A DNA stretch of 64,000 bases from Dendrolimus kikuchii (GCA_019925095.2 CM034414.1:4132001-4196000); one strand, 5' to 3'. Positions 9,901-17,884 are shown, counted from the first letter of the stretch. Notes: a model not told the origin generated them from the letters alone. Made by a program: numbers and translations.

Positions 9901-10951
9901 GAAGTTTTTCAGAGTTGGCTTTGAAGATGCCATGATGCGGGACGTAAAAATGGTCTTTTCCTTTGAATGTGCTGGGGTGACAAAGAGCCATGTGGCCCAT
10001 GTCAATGTATTCCTTCATGAAGTCGATATATTTTGAGCGGAGGGTAGGATCTCTTTGGAGTTTGCGCTCCAAATTAAGGAATCGTCGTAGTGCAATAGCG
10101 TGGGTTGCACCGAGCTTAGGTGCCTTTGTAAGAAAGGGAAGGGATACTATGTATCGCCCTGTGGGATCACGTGTGGTGGTAGAACGAAAGTTCTCCTCAC
10201 ACTCGTCAGAGGTTGAGTTGTCCTTTGATTGCACTTCTTCGACTTCCCAGAATCTCTCCAGAGCGGAGTGTATTTCTTTATTTGAGTGTTGGGGTTGTAA
10301 ACAGTCAATATTTACTAGTGCTGAATTAACTTGAGGCTCAGGCTTTGTGTAGTTTGGATTGATAGGACCTAAAAGAGCGAAATTGAAGATCGTGCCGAAG
10401 GCTATTGGCCTGCCGGGGCCCAAAAAAATTTTGTTACCATCCAAAATTTGGCCCAAGACATCAGAACCTAAAATCAAGTCAATAGCGGCTGGAAAACGAT
10501 AAGACGAGTCTGCTAGGGGAAGCTGTGTCGAGTCGAGGAGTGGAACAACGTCAGGTAACATTGTTAATGGTAAAAGACCTGTCAAATCTGGTAGAATGTA
10601 TGCCTTTGCGCTAATTACTGGGACTTCGGTGTGAATAGGGCGGAATGTGATGGTAGTTGAAGAACTAGAGTTTTGAGTCTGTTGATTACCGACTCCTGTA
10701 ATTTTTAGTTCTGTGTGCTCGACAGGCAAACGTAATTTTTGTGTCATAGTTTTAGTTAACAAGGTTAGCATGGAACCGCTGTCTAATAATGCTCTTGCCT
10801 TATGAAATACTCCAGCGTTGTCTGCTAGTTCTAGGGACACAGTGGGTAATAAAACTGGTGGATCGTGTACTGTAATGTGCTGAGTATGTGCTGAAATATG
10901 ACTGTCATTTTGGTTAGCTTTATCAGAGGAAGTAACAGGGCTGCCGGGCAA
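6965..10951 (-). CDS. pol: BEL/Pao Pol: protease, RT, RNase H, integrase
   Basis: Uninterrupted frame of 1328 codons. Retroviral-type aspartic protease motif DSG at about residues 57-59; RT catalytic box FVDD at 473-476; RNase H region with FADAS near 649-653 (the Pao A17/RNase H segment); His/Cys integrase zinc finger near 955-1000; integrase core with D1029, D1095 and E1147; a C-terminal BEL-type domain with VVRVVELST near the end. Numbering starts at a TTG codon (10949-10951), which is only where the predicted frame was opened: the frame runs 48 codons further up to the gag UGA (11096-11098). There is no ATG before the protease DSG, so independent initiation would lose the protease. Translation as a gag readthrough product is the natural reading. 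Product: polyprotein that copies and integrates the element. Confidence 0.93.
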   Translation of the reverse strand: MPGSPVTSSDKANQNDSHISAHTQHITVHDPPVLLPTVSLELADNAGVFHKARALLDSGSMLTLLTKTMTQKLRLPVEHTELKITGVGNQQTQNSSSSTTITFRPIHTEVPVISAKAYILPDLTGLLPLTMLPDVVPLLDSTQLPLADSSYRFPAAIDLILGSDVLGQILDGNKIFLGPGRPIAFGTIFNFALLGPINPNYTKPEPQVNSALVNIDCLQPQHSNKEIHSALERFWEVEEVQSKDNSTSDECEENFRSTTTRDPTGRYIVSLPFLTKAPKLGATHAIALRRFLNLERKLQRDPTLRSKYIDFMKEYIDMGHMALCHPSTFKGKDHFYVPHHGIFKANSEKLRTVFDGSCKSSNGVSLNDCLHTGPPLQRDITDIILNFRTHKVVFSTDIQMMFRNILVHPDHRRFQLILWRSSPDQPLLTYALSTVTYGLRPSPFLANRSIIQLVTDEGHRFPQAAQVLTHSIFVDDILTGHDSVDKAIALQTELIELLALGGFHLRKWTSNSRQLLERFPDDQCDIPKDFDVVPDSNAIKVLGMQWIPQTDEFTYHISVPTLEKFTKRSILSTIARLYDPSGWISPVIFRAKLLIQHLWTLKLDWDESAPNDVTFQFQHIFEDLPLLSALRLPRTICTSKDSTYTLHGFADASESGYAAAVYLHETNITGQVHVRLLVSKSKVAPIKTRQTIPKLELSAAHLTSLLISRVSVQLSAHITIQQHFCWSDSTIVLAWLKTPSQSLQVFEANRVSAIAANPCNPTWRHVPSALNPADCASRGISAQELLAYDLWWSPTWLKAPPDTWPTMPPALGHHVLPGLKPRKMVAHIAVPDLDTDLLTRFSSLDTLVGVTACIKRFAHNCLVSSHSRIVGPITVDERKKALLHWVRSVQQNMFAEDIHRLQTNKLCTVRIQRLSPFLKDGLLRVGGRLSNSALRYDTQHPLILPSSSPLVDLIIDHFHTIHCHPGADTLHALLRQQYWILSGRRVIRHRVFKCVRCFRHRAQPNPPFMADLPADRVSPQPVFSQVSTDFAGPFLIKSSTLRNAKLLKGYFCVFVCLATKAVHLEAVSELSTDAFFAALQRFVSRRGIPTLIRSDCGTNYVGARNQLIEVQNFLKANDDRITHKLATQQITWLLNPPSAPSFGGLHEAAVKSTKQLLYRVLGEQHLTFEEFSTLLARIEAVLNSRPLCPLSSDPTDFEVLTAGHFLIGRPLTALPEHSHESSPPSTLRRFRLVQALAQRFWTLWSKSYLHTLQSRSKWTTETSRPKIGELVLIKEDNLPRLQWKMGRIKKILPGKDDVVRVVELSTKDGSLTRPVTKIARLPPDDNST

Positions 10952-11095
10952 GTGATTATTATGATAAACTTTATTATCATAGTGCTGAGTATGAAACTGG
11001 GATTTATTTTGTTTACGTGATGTAGTGGATGGTGTATATTGTAGCGATGGTATGGGTGGGTGTAGTGTAGTATTGTGTAAGTGAGTAGCAGGTAG
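10952..11095 (-). other. In-frame linker between gag stop and pol (48 sense codons)
   Basis: All 48 codons between the gag UGA and the pol frame are sense codons, in the same phase as both. The first is CUA. The linker has no methionine. It is rich in Thr, His, Pro and Asn. The same linker length is present in copy 2 (30812-30955). Confidence 0.9.
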
Positions 11096-11098
11096 TCA
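11096..11098 (-). promoter_or_regulatory. Putative programmed readthrough stop (UGA-CUA)
   Basis: The gag stop is UGA, preceded by two CAA codons and followed by CUA. UGA-C and specifically UGA-CUA are known leaky contexts in viruses and animals. The identical site is at 30956-30958 in copy 2. Confidence 0.6.
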
Positions 11099-12580
11099 TT
11101 GTTGTGAATTAATAGGTGAATTACGACGAGAAGAGTTTCTTGATTCCGTGGTTGGGCGGGTGTGTTCTTGTCCTCTTAGTTGTGGGGGCAAGAGGTGAGA
11201 ATTGTCATATGTGGGTGATTCAAAGCCACTGCGATGTAAGGTGGTATGGTGTTTCTCGCTATCACATTCTCTACACCGTCCTGTGGATCTGCACTCGTCA
11301 GAGTAATGGGGTCCTAGACACTTACGGCACCGTTCATGAGCTTGGATAAAATCCCAGCGCCCTTGCGTAGGCTGTCTTAGGTATTCACCGCAGTTCAGCA
11401 ACCTGTGTCCTCTAACGTGACACCAAGGGCAGTAATAATTATTGGTCGGTGCTGGTGGGTGGGCGGAATCTTGTGCTATGGGCTCGAAATATTGTGTAGA
11501 CTGTGGGTATCCTTGAGCGTACTGTACAGGGTACGCTTGACTTTGTAGAGGATATGCAGGGCGCGTTAAAGGTGGGCGGACGGAAGTAGTGGGCTGAAAA
11601 CGAACGTGCCGAATTTCTGGTCTGGGTGCAGAAGCGCGTGGTTGGTACCGTGCTGAGGGAGAAGCACGTTCAGTTTGTCTGTATGTCGGGCTGAGGGGAG
11701 GGGGGGGTGGGTTATATGTCTCAGTTTCTGTGCAACGTGCATGGTCTTCTAAGAATGTGATTACATCCTTTAAGGTGGGCAGAGTGTCTGAAGACCCATG
11801 CGTTCGTTCAAATAATGTGCGAAGCTCGCCCTTTAACTTCCGCACTACTATTGACACTAGGACGTAGTCTGAGTCATGTAGTGGTAAGTTTAGGTTTTTA
11901 AGCGCCGATTGGGTTGAAATAAGAGGGGCTAAAAATAACTGTCTGATTTGTGAGCGGGTGGTGATGTGGGGTAACTCTAGTATCATATCTATAAACCTAT
12001 CAATGAGAACTCGGCGATTTTCGTAGCGATTGGCAAGTGTTGTCATCGCTACATCGTAGTTCTCATCGGTAACCTTGAGGTGTGATACCATACTGAGAGC
12101 TTCTCCGGAGAGGCAAGAAAATAAATAGTGTAATTTAACTGCACCTGACAAATTACCGGCAGTGTCCGTAAGGCTTTTGAAAATAGTTATGAAAGATGGC
12201 CAATCCTCAAGCTTGGAAGAAAATTTGGGTAGATCTATTTTGGGCAGAACAGTAGACGTGGAGAATGTGGGCGAGCTTGGTTTGATGCTTGAGCTGATGG
12301 TGATGTTTGCCACCAAAATTTTTTCATATGCTTCTATAGCCGAGGTGTAGTAGTCAAAGTACCATTTTTCCACTTTGTCGTCAAGGTCTTTAGAGTCCAA
12401 GATCTCATAATATACTGTATCCAACTTGCCCTTTATATCGTCCAATTTTGTAAAGCGCCCTATGAAATCGTTTACACTATACTTTTTGTCTCCTTTTAAT
12501 ATAAGGTTAGCTATCTCTAATAGGAAAGTTATGTACTTATGGGTTTGCATAAAGATGGCAGATTGCGATTTGGTAGGCAT
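11096..12580 (-). CDS. gag: BEL/Pao Gag polyprotein
   Basis: 494 residues, starting MPTKSQ at 12580. The central part (about 85-300) has the character of the BEL-type gag domain (DUF1759-like: LPKIDLPKFS and W-SF motifs, then SALKNLNLP). The C-terminal part holds three zinc-knuckle-like motifs: a CX2CX4HX4C from residue 384, a second from 418 (CX2CX3HX4C) and a third ending in His. A proline- and arginine-rich linker precedes them. Gag forms the particle that packages element RNA. The frame ends CAA CAA UGA CUA and continues in phase into pol. The next upstream ATG candidates are inside or beyond a long A/T tract, so 12580 is the sensible start. It differs from copy 2 at very few residues. 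Confidence 0.92.
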   Translation of the reverse strand: MPTKSQSAIFMQTHKYITFLLEIANLILKGDKKYSVNDFIGRFTKLDDIKGKLDTVYYEILDSKDLDDKVEKWYFDYYTSAIEAYEKILVANITISSSIKPSSPTFSTSTVLPKIDLPKFSSKLEDWPSFITIFKSLTDTAGNLSGAVKLHYLFSCLSGEALSMVSHLKVTDENYDVAMTTLANRYENRRVLIDRFIDMILELPHITTRSQIRQLFLAPLISTQSALKNLNLPLHDSDYVLVSIVVRKLKGELRTLFERTHGSSDTLPTLKDVITFLEDHARCTETETYNPPPPPLSPTYRQTERASPSARYQPRASAPRPEIRHVRFQPTTSVRPPLTRPAYPLQSQAYPVQYAQGYPQSTQYFEPIAQDSAHPPAPTNNYYCPWCHVRGHRLLNCGEYLRQPTQGRWDFIQAHERCRKCLGPHYSDECRSTGRCRECDSEKHHTTLHRSGFESPTYDNSHLLPPQLRGQEHTRPTTESRNSSRRNSPINSQQ

Positions 12581-12622
12581 GACGATGAGAAGTGCACAAT
12601 AAGAAAAGGAAAGGCAAACGAG

Positions 12623-12664
<42 letters not shown>

Positions 12665-13237
12665 TTTTTTTACTAATGCTAATAAAGAACACGCAAGAAA
12701 GCAGCCAGAGAAACGTAAGAAATACGAAATAAATAAAAATGATTAGGAAAAAAAATATATATCAAACTGTCGTGTGCGCTGAGTCTTAATAAACACGAAG
12801 CTATATATAAGCTATAAAAGTTGCACGGCAAGCTAACCACACCGAGTGAAACGAATATAATATTCAATATTATTATATCGATCCGATATCACGTTTAGTG
12901 CAAGTATTCGAGAATAGGTGTGCTGAATAAAGTACAGAATACGTACTCGAGGTTATATTAACCTACCTACGTACCAAAAAATAGTTATCGTGTAGCAATT
13001 TGCGTAATTATCTGAGGAATGTGGAATGGGTATTCAAATATATAAGGGCAGAAGTAATATGTTTATAAGAAAACAAAAAAGAAAAAACAAGGGCAGAAAA
13101 CGGGTAAATGGGCAGATTGATAATGATTGTTTATTTAACTTTTTAGGTATGCGAAAATTTACAATTTGGTTTGAATTAACCATAAAATGGCAAAATACGG
13201 TTGTTGCAGACTGTATAAATAGGTCGCCAGTTGGAAT
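12581..13237 (-). other. BEL/Pao copy 1 untranslated leader
   Basis: Region between the primer binding site and gag. It contains the homopolymer tract, AT-rich sequence and several short upstream frames. No conserved coding region is seen. Confidence 0.6.
12623..12671. repeat. A38-T11 homopolymer tract
   Basis: On the plus strand 38 A (12623-12660) are followed directly by 11 T (12661-12671), 49 bases in total. At the same place copy 2 has 17 A then 30 T (47 total). The tract is self-complementary around its centre. Confidence 0.85.
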
Positions 13238-13255
13238 ATTCGGTTCGAAAGACCA
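13238..13255 (-). promoter_or_regulatory. Primer binding site of BEL/Pao copy 1 (mutated, tRNA-Tyr type)
   Basis: On the plus strand ATTCGGTTCGAAAGACCA, two bases from the LTR boundary at 13258. The copy 2 site equals the 3' end of eukaryotic tRNA-Tyr; this one differs at three of 18 positions, all transitions. Confidence 0.75.
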
Positions 13256-13257
13256 TA

Positions 13258-13519
13258 TGATCTGGCCGATTGCCAGATTTCAAGGGTGCAAGGGTAAGAG
13301 GGAATGGAGATAAATGGACTCACCCGTAATAATATGAGCTGAGTAACCGGAGCGTCTGCGATACAGGAGCAGCAGTGCGTGTTCTCTTGTTATATATCTC
13401 CCGCTTCACAACTAGATTCACTTGCCACTTATCACCAAGCTCTTGGAACCCGATTAGTATTGCAATTGGGTGGATATCTCAAATGCGCGCGCGATGCGTG
13501 AATGTCTTTACGACGGATC
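13258..13519 (-). repeat. 5' LTR fragment of BEL/Pao copy 1 (lacks first 85 bp)
   Basis: It starts TGATCTGG on the plus strand (the CA end of the LTR in element sense) and stops at cgacggatc, 85 bp short of the full LTR. It keeps the TATATAA-like core on the minus strand near 13392-13398. Confidence 0.88.
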
Positions 13520-13627
13520 TAAATTTATAATAATTAATAAAACTATTTCCACTTATGTAATATTTAATTAGTAAATTAAATAAATAAATTTTCATAAAAC
13601 CAACAATAATAGTACATTATGGTACTA

Positions 13628-13722
13628 GTGTGTAACATTGGTGATTACCGCCGAGGCGCCATTGAGACTCGAGCCGTAGGCGAGAGTCTTAAGAGAGCCG
13701 AGGACGGTAATCATCAATACAC
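13628..13722. repeat. Imperfect hairpin, about 20-bp arms
   Basis: The left arm starts gtgtgtaac and contains ggtgattaccg; the right arm contains cggtaatcatcaatacacac, its near reverse complement. The loop holds the GC-rich gagactcgagccgtaggcgagag. It may be part of the element at 13740-14108. Confidence 0.5.
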
Positions 13723-13739
13723 ACGTGTATCATACGACG

Positions 13740-14108
13740 TTTTTCAACACACTTGTGAATAAAATAACAACAAAAACTCATTTTATTTAGTAGATAAAAA
13801 AAAGTTATATATGAGTGAAAGTTTTATTTATTAAACACGTACGAGTTAAAATTATCTATTTAAATAAGAAGTTGCATGAAATGAGCAAGCAAGAGGAACA
13901 TTAATTTATTTGTTCTATAGAACACGATCTTTTTTTTTTTGAATAAAATTTTTTTTAAGAACAAAGCAACTCAACCAATAAAAAATAAAAAAATCTATAA
14001 CTCACTAGTGAGTTATAATGTTTTTTACTCACAGTTTGATAATGGGTGTCATTCTGTGCCTAATTGCGGTGACCATAGAGCCACTTTATGAGCAAGTGTG
14101 TTGAAAAA
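13740..14108. mobile_element. Possible MITE bounded by 16-bp inverted repeats
   Basis: tttttcaacacacttg at 13740-13755 is matched perfectly in inverted orientation at 14093-14108. The interior is AT-rich with a short palindrome ctcactagtgag near 14001. No target duplication is evident, so it may be a foldback fragment rather than a complete element. Confidence 0.45.
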
Positions 14109-14244
14109 TACTTTTTTACTTCAAAATTAAAACAAAATACTCGTGTAACAACTTGTATCGAATGAAATCGATCAAAATGGTTTTTATGGTCATCTCTATA
14201 GAACCATTCGTAAGTTTACGTATTGCCACGCACTTGGCCGCTCT

Positions 14245-14560
14245 TCCGTGCAGGAACGGAGAAAGAATACAATTTCCTGCGGCCGGGCGGCCTGTCGTAA
14301 GAGGCGACAAAAAACCCACAGCCAGGTGGTAGGGCATTTGCCCGACTGGATGGCTACCACCCCTGGTCTAAAGTATGTCGCCATAACAACCTTGAGCTGT
14401 GTTTCGGCATTAGTGACCAGGTTCCAGTCTCCCTTAAGAGAGCAGCAGCGCATTTGTAGCAACTTTGGTGTTGCAAATGTCCATAGGCGATGGTAACCGC
14501 TTTCCATCAAGTGGGCCGTCTGCCTATCTGCTGATCTCCTTCAATAAAAAAATAAAATAA
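14245..14560 (+). repeat. 310-bp repeat, full-length copy
   Basis: It runs from tccgtgcaggaacgg to ctccttcaat followed by an A-rich tail. Well preserved and useful as a reference copy. Confidence 0.88.
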
Positions 14561-14684
14561 CTGAGCGATGTTTTGTTCTAATATTTTTTATGACCAAACT
14601 ACTTAACTTATACTTCTTTAATTGACTGTATATATTATATGATTTAATTTAATTTAATTGACTGTATATATATATATATACGTT

Positions 14685-14756
14685 GTATATTACCCATAAC
14701 ACAAGCGTGACTTGCTTAGCTTGGGGATATACAATGTATGTGTTTGTCTGCGGATT
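14685..14756 (+). repeat. SINE-A 3' fragment
   Basis: Contains tattacccataacacaagc, cttagcttggggatatac and tgtgtttgtctgcgg, the tail of the SINE-A family; the tRNA-like head is missing. It is preceded by TA dinucleotides. Confidence 0.6.
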
Positions 14757-14895
14757 ACACTGACCAAATCTGGGGTCAGTTTTTAACTAATCCAGATTAG
14801 GAACCAGCGTATCGAAATACCTAAGAATAGATGGGTTTGGTCAAGAAAATAGACCGCATTTTTTTGTGGGCCAGTGTTATTATTATTATTAAAAA
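14757..14895 (-). repeat. Inverted copy of the 1130/1690 dispersed repeat
   Basis: On the minus strand it gives AAT repeats, then ggcccacaaaaaa, aacccatctattctta, gtatttcgat and gaccccagatttgg, matching motifs at 1130-1205 and 1965-2005. Confidence 0.5.
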
Positions 14896-15889
14896 TGTAT
14901 TATTACCTATGTCTTCCTTCTTCGCATGTCTAACTAGCAGTGGCGTGGACTTCATACAACTCTATTCCCTATAGCCTACCTTTAAGAAACTAGCAAGTAG
15001 CAACCAAAAGGTCGAAAACGCCATGCATTCATTGGCGTTTACGCGTTCTGTTGAAAAATAATACTAGTGTCTCCGTTTTTTATTCGTGCATATATATATG
15101 CAAGATAACATGATTATATTATTACTGTATTACTATCTCGGCGCTTTCCACAAGTATTGGATGAATTGGAACTCATAATTCATTTTCATTCATCATTATT
15201 TGAATCAGTTTCACCAGTGCTACGCTATGTGGACCAATGAATATCAAACGCAACCATAGCAGCGTTGCATAGCACATGTCTAGTGGGAAGGTAATTCCAG
15301 CATTGCTCTACCAAGGAGATATACTATATTTCGCCGTTTTACTGCAAGAACTCATTAACTGACATATAATTACATACATATATGGCAGCTAATGAGTTTT
15401 TGTACTAAGCCGACAATTGAGTCATTACTGTCTAAAGAACAGATTTAAAGCATTTATAATAGGGGGATATTCCGATTCGCCTCGGCGCTGCAGGTGACAG
15501 GATATTACCGCACGTGCCCGACGTTCCGCGCACCTGCAGTGAGCCAGGGATTAGAGAATTTGAATATGTATAAATGGTATTTAGATATTTAAGCGTAGTA
15601 ATCATATGTAGATATGTTTGAAATATCTATCGCAGGAGTACCCAAACGGTCTATCGCGACTGCTCTTTGAGTCGATCGCGATAAGAATTTGCCGATATGG
15701 ATCTATTCACACTTTGTTTACCATACATCCTATACCTATATAGATGGCAATGCTGCACCTACATACTTGCAGCCTCTCTGAGTCGATCGATCGGAGACTA
15801 ACAATATTGAGGTAGATCGCCAGCAGTATACGTATAAGCACCTCTAATCTATTGTAAGTATCTGTACCCGAGAAATATTTTACCTTACA
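14896..15889. other. No recognised feature
   Basis: AT-rich DNA without a gene, array or terminal repeats that I can identify. An islet of higher GC near 15478-15545 contains the short inverted pair ctgcaggtg and cacctgcag. Confidence 0.4.
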
Positions 15890-16075
15890 CACAGATAGAA
15901 AGACCGTTATCCCAGAAACTATCCCATTTTTCGGGATAAAAAGTATCTCACGTCCGTCCTCGATATCGAAACTACCCATATACCGAATTTCAGCCAAATT
16001 GGTCCAGTAGTTTTTCCGTGAAAGTGTAACAGATGGACAGAGTTACTTATGCATTTATCTTGTCTTGGGGATAGA
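15890..16075 (+). repeat. Fragment of a widespread lepidopteran element
   Basis: The motifs tcgggataaaaagtatc, ccgaatttcagccaaattgg and cagtagtttttccgtgaaag are characteristic of a common non-autonomous element; related pieces are near 26340 (ttatcgggataaaaagtatc) and in 2150/3485. Confidence 0.5.
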
Positions 16076-16164
16076 TTAAATTATCTTACCTTATTATTGA
16101 CCTAACTTGACATTACTTTGATGGCGTTCTAGTTCAAATATTAACTAGTAGTTAAGGCGCATAA

Positions 16165-16320
16165 TCGTTTTATGGCCGGTTCCTACATCTTACTAATCAT
16201 TCACTTGCCTTACTATCGGTTGAATGTTGACATTACTTGTGTGGAGTTTATGTCAAATTTTAACCATAGGTAGGCAAATAAATGGTATGTAAAGAACAAG
16301 AACTGGCGACTAGTAAGATG
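16165..16320. mobile_element. Foldback MITE, copy 1
   Basis: Left arm ggccggttcctacatcttac with the inverted, more diverged arm near 16270-16318. The copy at 18918-19075 has the same outer sequence (ggaaccggcc at its right end) and the same centre (atcggttgaa versus atcggttaaa). Confidence 0.6.
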
Positions 16321-16321
16321 G

Positions 16322-16390
16322 ATAACCGCTCGTTCCCCACCCTTTATGCTATAAAGTTTATAGCATGAAGGGTTGGGAACGAGCGGTTAT
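16322..16390. repeat. 69-bp near-perfect palindrome
   Basis: Two 34-base arms (16322-16355 and 16357-16390) are reverse complements with two mismatches around a single central base. The arm begins ataaccgctcgttccc. It directly follows the foldback MITE at 16165-16320. Confidence 0.9.
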
Positions 16391-16716
16391 AGTATAAACA
16401 GATATTGAACATTTTCCGCTTCGTGTGTGCTCAGTTTTATTTTGATCGCGATGTGTAATTTTTGAAAAATGCAAACACTGTGATTCTGTTGTGAATGTTG
16501 TTATGTTTATGAGCGGTGAGGTAGTGTGACGTCACCGCGTCTGGGTCAATATCTACTAGAGTCAAGGACAATGATATTTTGGAGGCTTTAGGTAGATAAT
16601 ACATAATGGAAGATCACTACGAATTCTAATCCCTCAATTTATCTGAGTTTAAGCTGTGTTTTTTCGGTGGATCTTCCTGCAATCTTATCTATTAAGGGCC
16701 AGTTATTTTTATTGCT

Positions 16717-16790
16717 AGCCTAACAAACGGGCAGACCGCCCGTGTAATGGATAGTGATTACCGTCGCATGTAGACGTTTGTAAAACTAAG
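16717..16790 (-). repeat. Short diverged fragment of the 310-bp repeat type
   Basis: Contains acgggcagaccgcccg, atggatagtgattaccgtcgc, reminiscent of the reverse strand of the 310-bp repeat. Very diverged. Confidence 0.35.
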
Positions 16791-16844
16791 GTTGAAGCGA
16801 ATGCGTTGCCTTGAGGATGGGATTGAATGAATGAATAAATTTAA

Positions 16845-16975
16845 TGCATACATACATACATACATAACTTCACGCCAGTTCCCTTGCGGGGTAGGCACGA
16901 TTAACAGAGCGCCATTCAGGCTTATTCTTACACACCTCACTTGCTTCTTTGACATTCATAACTCTTGTCACGTAC
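16845..16975 (-). repeat. CATA-tail LINE, short 5'-truncated copy
   Basis: Starts with five catacata units, then cttcacgccagttcccttgc and ends inside the cattcataactcttgtca block. Only the last ~40 codons and tail are present. Confidence 0.8.
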
Positions 16976-17084
16976 ATTAAAGTACTATGAGCGGTCTTCT
17001 CGCCACAGTCGATCTCCTCGAGACTATCCTATAGAATAAACACCGATTTTACAATATTTACTAAGGGACATTAAATTCGAAAGT

Positions 17085-17245
17085 TTTTATTTAAAATGTG
17101 TTCCACTGGAGAACACTTTTTGCAGGTCAGACATATAAGTTAAAATTTAAATTTACTTCCCTATTATATGTACACCGCTTCGCAACGTGTTGTTGCTGTT
17201 AAGGAGAAGAAGCGGCAAAAAATTCCCCAACAAAAAAACCTTTTA
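17085..17245 (-). repeat. GAAGCGGC-type LINE-tail repeat, minus strand
   Basis: Same family as 62170-62315(-), 22650-22720(+), 19230-19440(+) and 60745-60905(+). Motifs: ttccactgga, gtacaccgcttcgcaac, gttaaggagaag and aagcggc. Its plus-oriented relatives end with gattccattttgaaataaat, so it looks like a LINE 3' end. Confidence 0.55.
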
Positions 17246-17289
17246 ATTTTTTCACTCTTTTCAAGACAAAGTTACTTGTATGAATATCG

Positions 17290-17432
17290 ACTAGTGTTAC
17301 GACATCAGTGGCCAGATTCCAGTCCCCTTTGAAGCCGACAGCGGAATGTTAGCATCTCTGGTGTTACAAATGCTCGTAGGCGAAGGTAACCACTTTCCAC
17401 CAGGCGGACCGTGAGACTGTCTGCAATACTCC
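17290..17432 (+). repeat. 310-bp repeat, diverged 3' fragment
   Basis: Contains acatcagtggccagattcca, tctggtgttacaaatg and cgaaggtaaccactttcca in the right order, ending near tgcaatactcc. Confidence 0.6.
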
Positions 17433-17440
17433 AGAAGTAA

Positions 17441-17884
17441 AATATATGAATGTAAATATAAAATTCATTAAAAATGTCGTCATGATTTTCCAAGATATGA
17501 ATCATGGAAAATTACTATTCTTCTCCCACGATATGAATGCATTTTTATTTGTAAAAATACAGGTAAATGTTGGACACAAGACGGTAACAAAGTCAAATGT
17601 TCTCACTGTGTTTCATCTACATCTTACATATACATAAAACAGTCGTGTTAGTTCACCATTTATAACTTAAGAACGGCTGGACAAATTTTTATGATTTTTG
17701 TGTTTTTGGAATTGTCTTCGTCCGGAATAGGATAGCAAGTATTAAAATATGATATTCATCACTAAAAAAAACAGCAGTCACAACATCAATCCAGCCATTC
17801 ATTTATTATGATCTTTCCCGGCTGATTTCGGCAATGGTGACTGCATTTTCATTTGTCTGATTTAGATGAATAATTTTTGTGTGT
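17441..17884. other. AT-rich DNA, nothing recognised
   Basis: No gene or repeat is identified here. Confidence 0.4.

Larger units (their letters stand above)
6824..13519 (-). mobile_element. BEL/Pao LTR retrotransposon, copy 1 (circularly permuted)
   Basis: Order on the minus strand: partial LTR (13519-13258), primer binding site, leader, gag, UGA, pol (protease, RT, RNase H, integrase), partial LTR (6918-6824). Both LTR pieces are incomplete and break at the same place: the right piece is LTR positions 86-347 and the left piece positions 1-95 (element sense, against the 347-bp LTR of copy 2). They sum to one LTR plus 10 bp overlap (15 if tcttt is counted). No target-site duplication is seen. 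The gag and pol frames are uninterrupted apart from the UGA. By eye the internal region differs from copy 2 at only about 15 substitutions over ~6 kb, plus two indels and tract changes. Confidence 0.92.

Noticed and set aside
8902..10334. Open frames on the opposite strand and in other phases of the BEL/Pao pol regions (for example 9850-10334 and 29850-30194 plus strand)
   Set aside because: They are shadows of the long pol frame: no domain motifs, and they recur in both element copies only because the DNA is nearly identical.
6469..13540. Target-site duplication around the LINE plus BEL/Pao copy 1 block
   Set aside because: Left taaatgaacacataaca and right taaatttataataatta share only the first five bases; too weak to claim a joint insertion.
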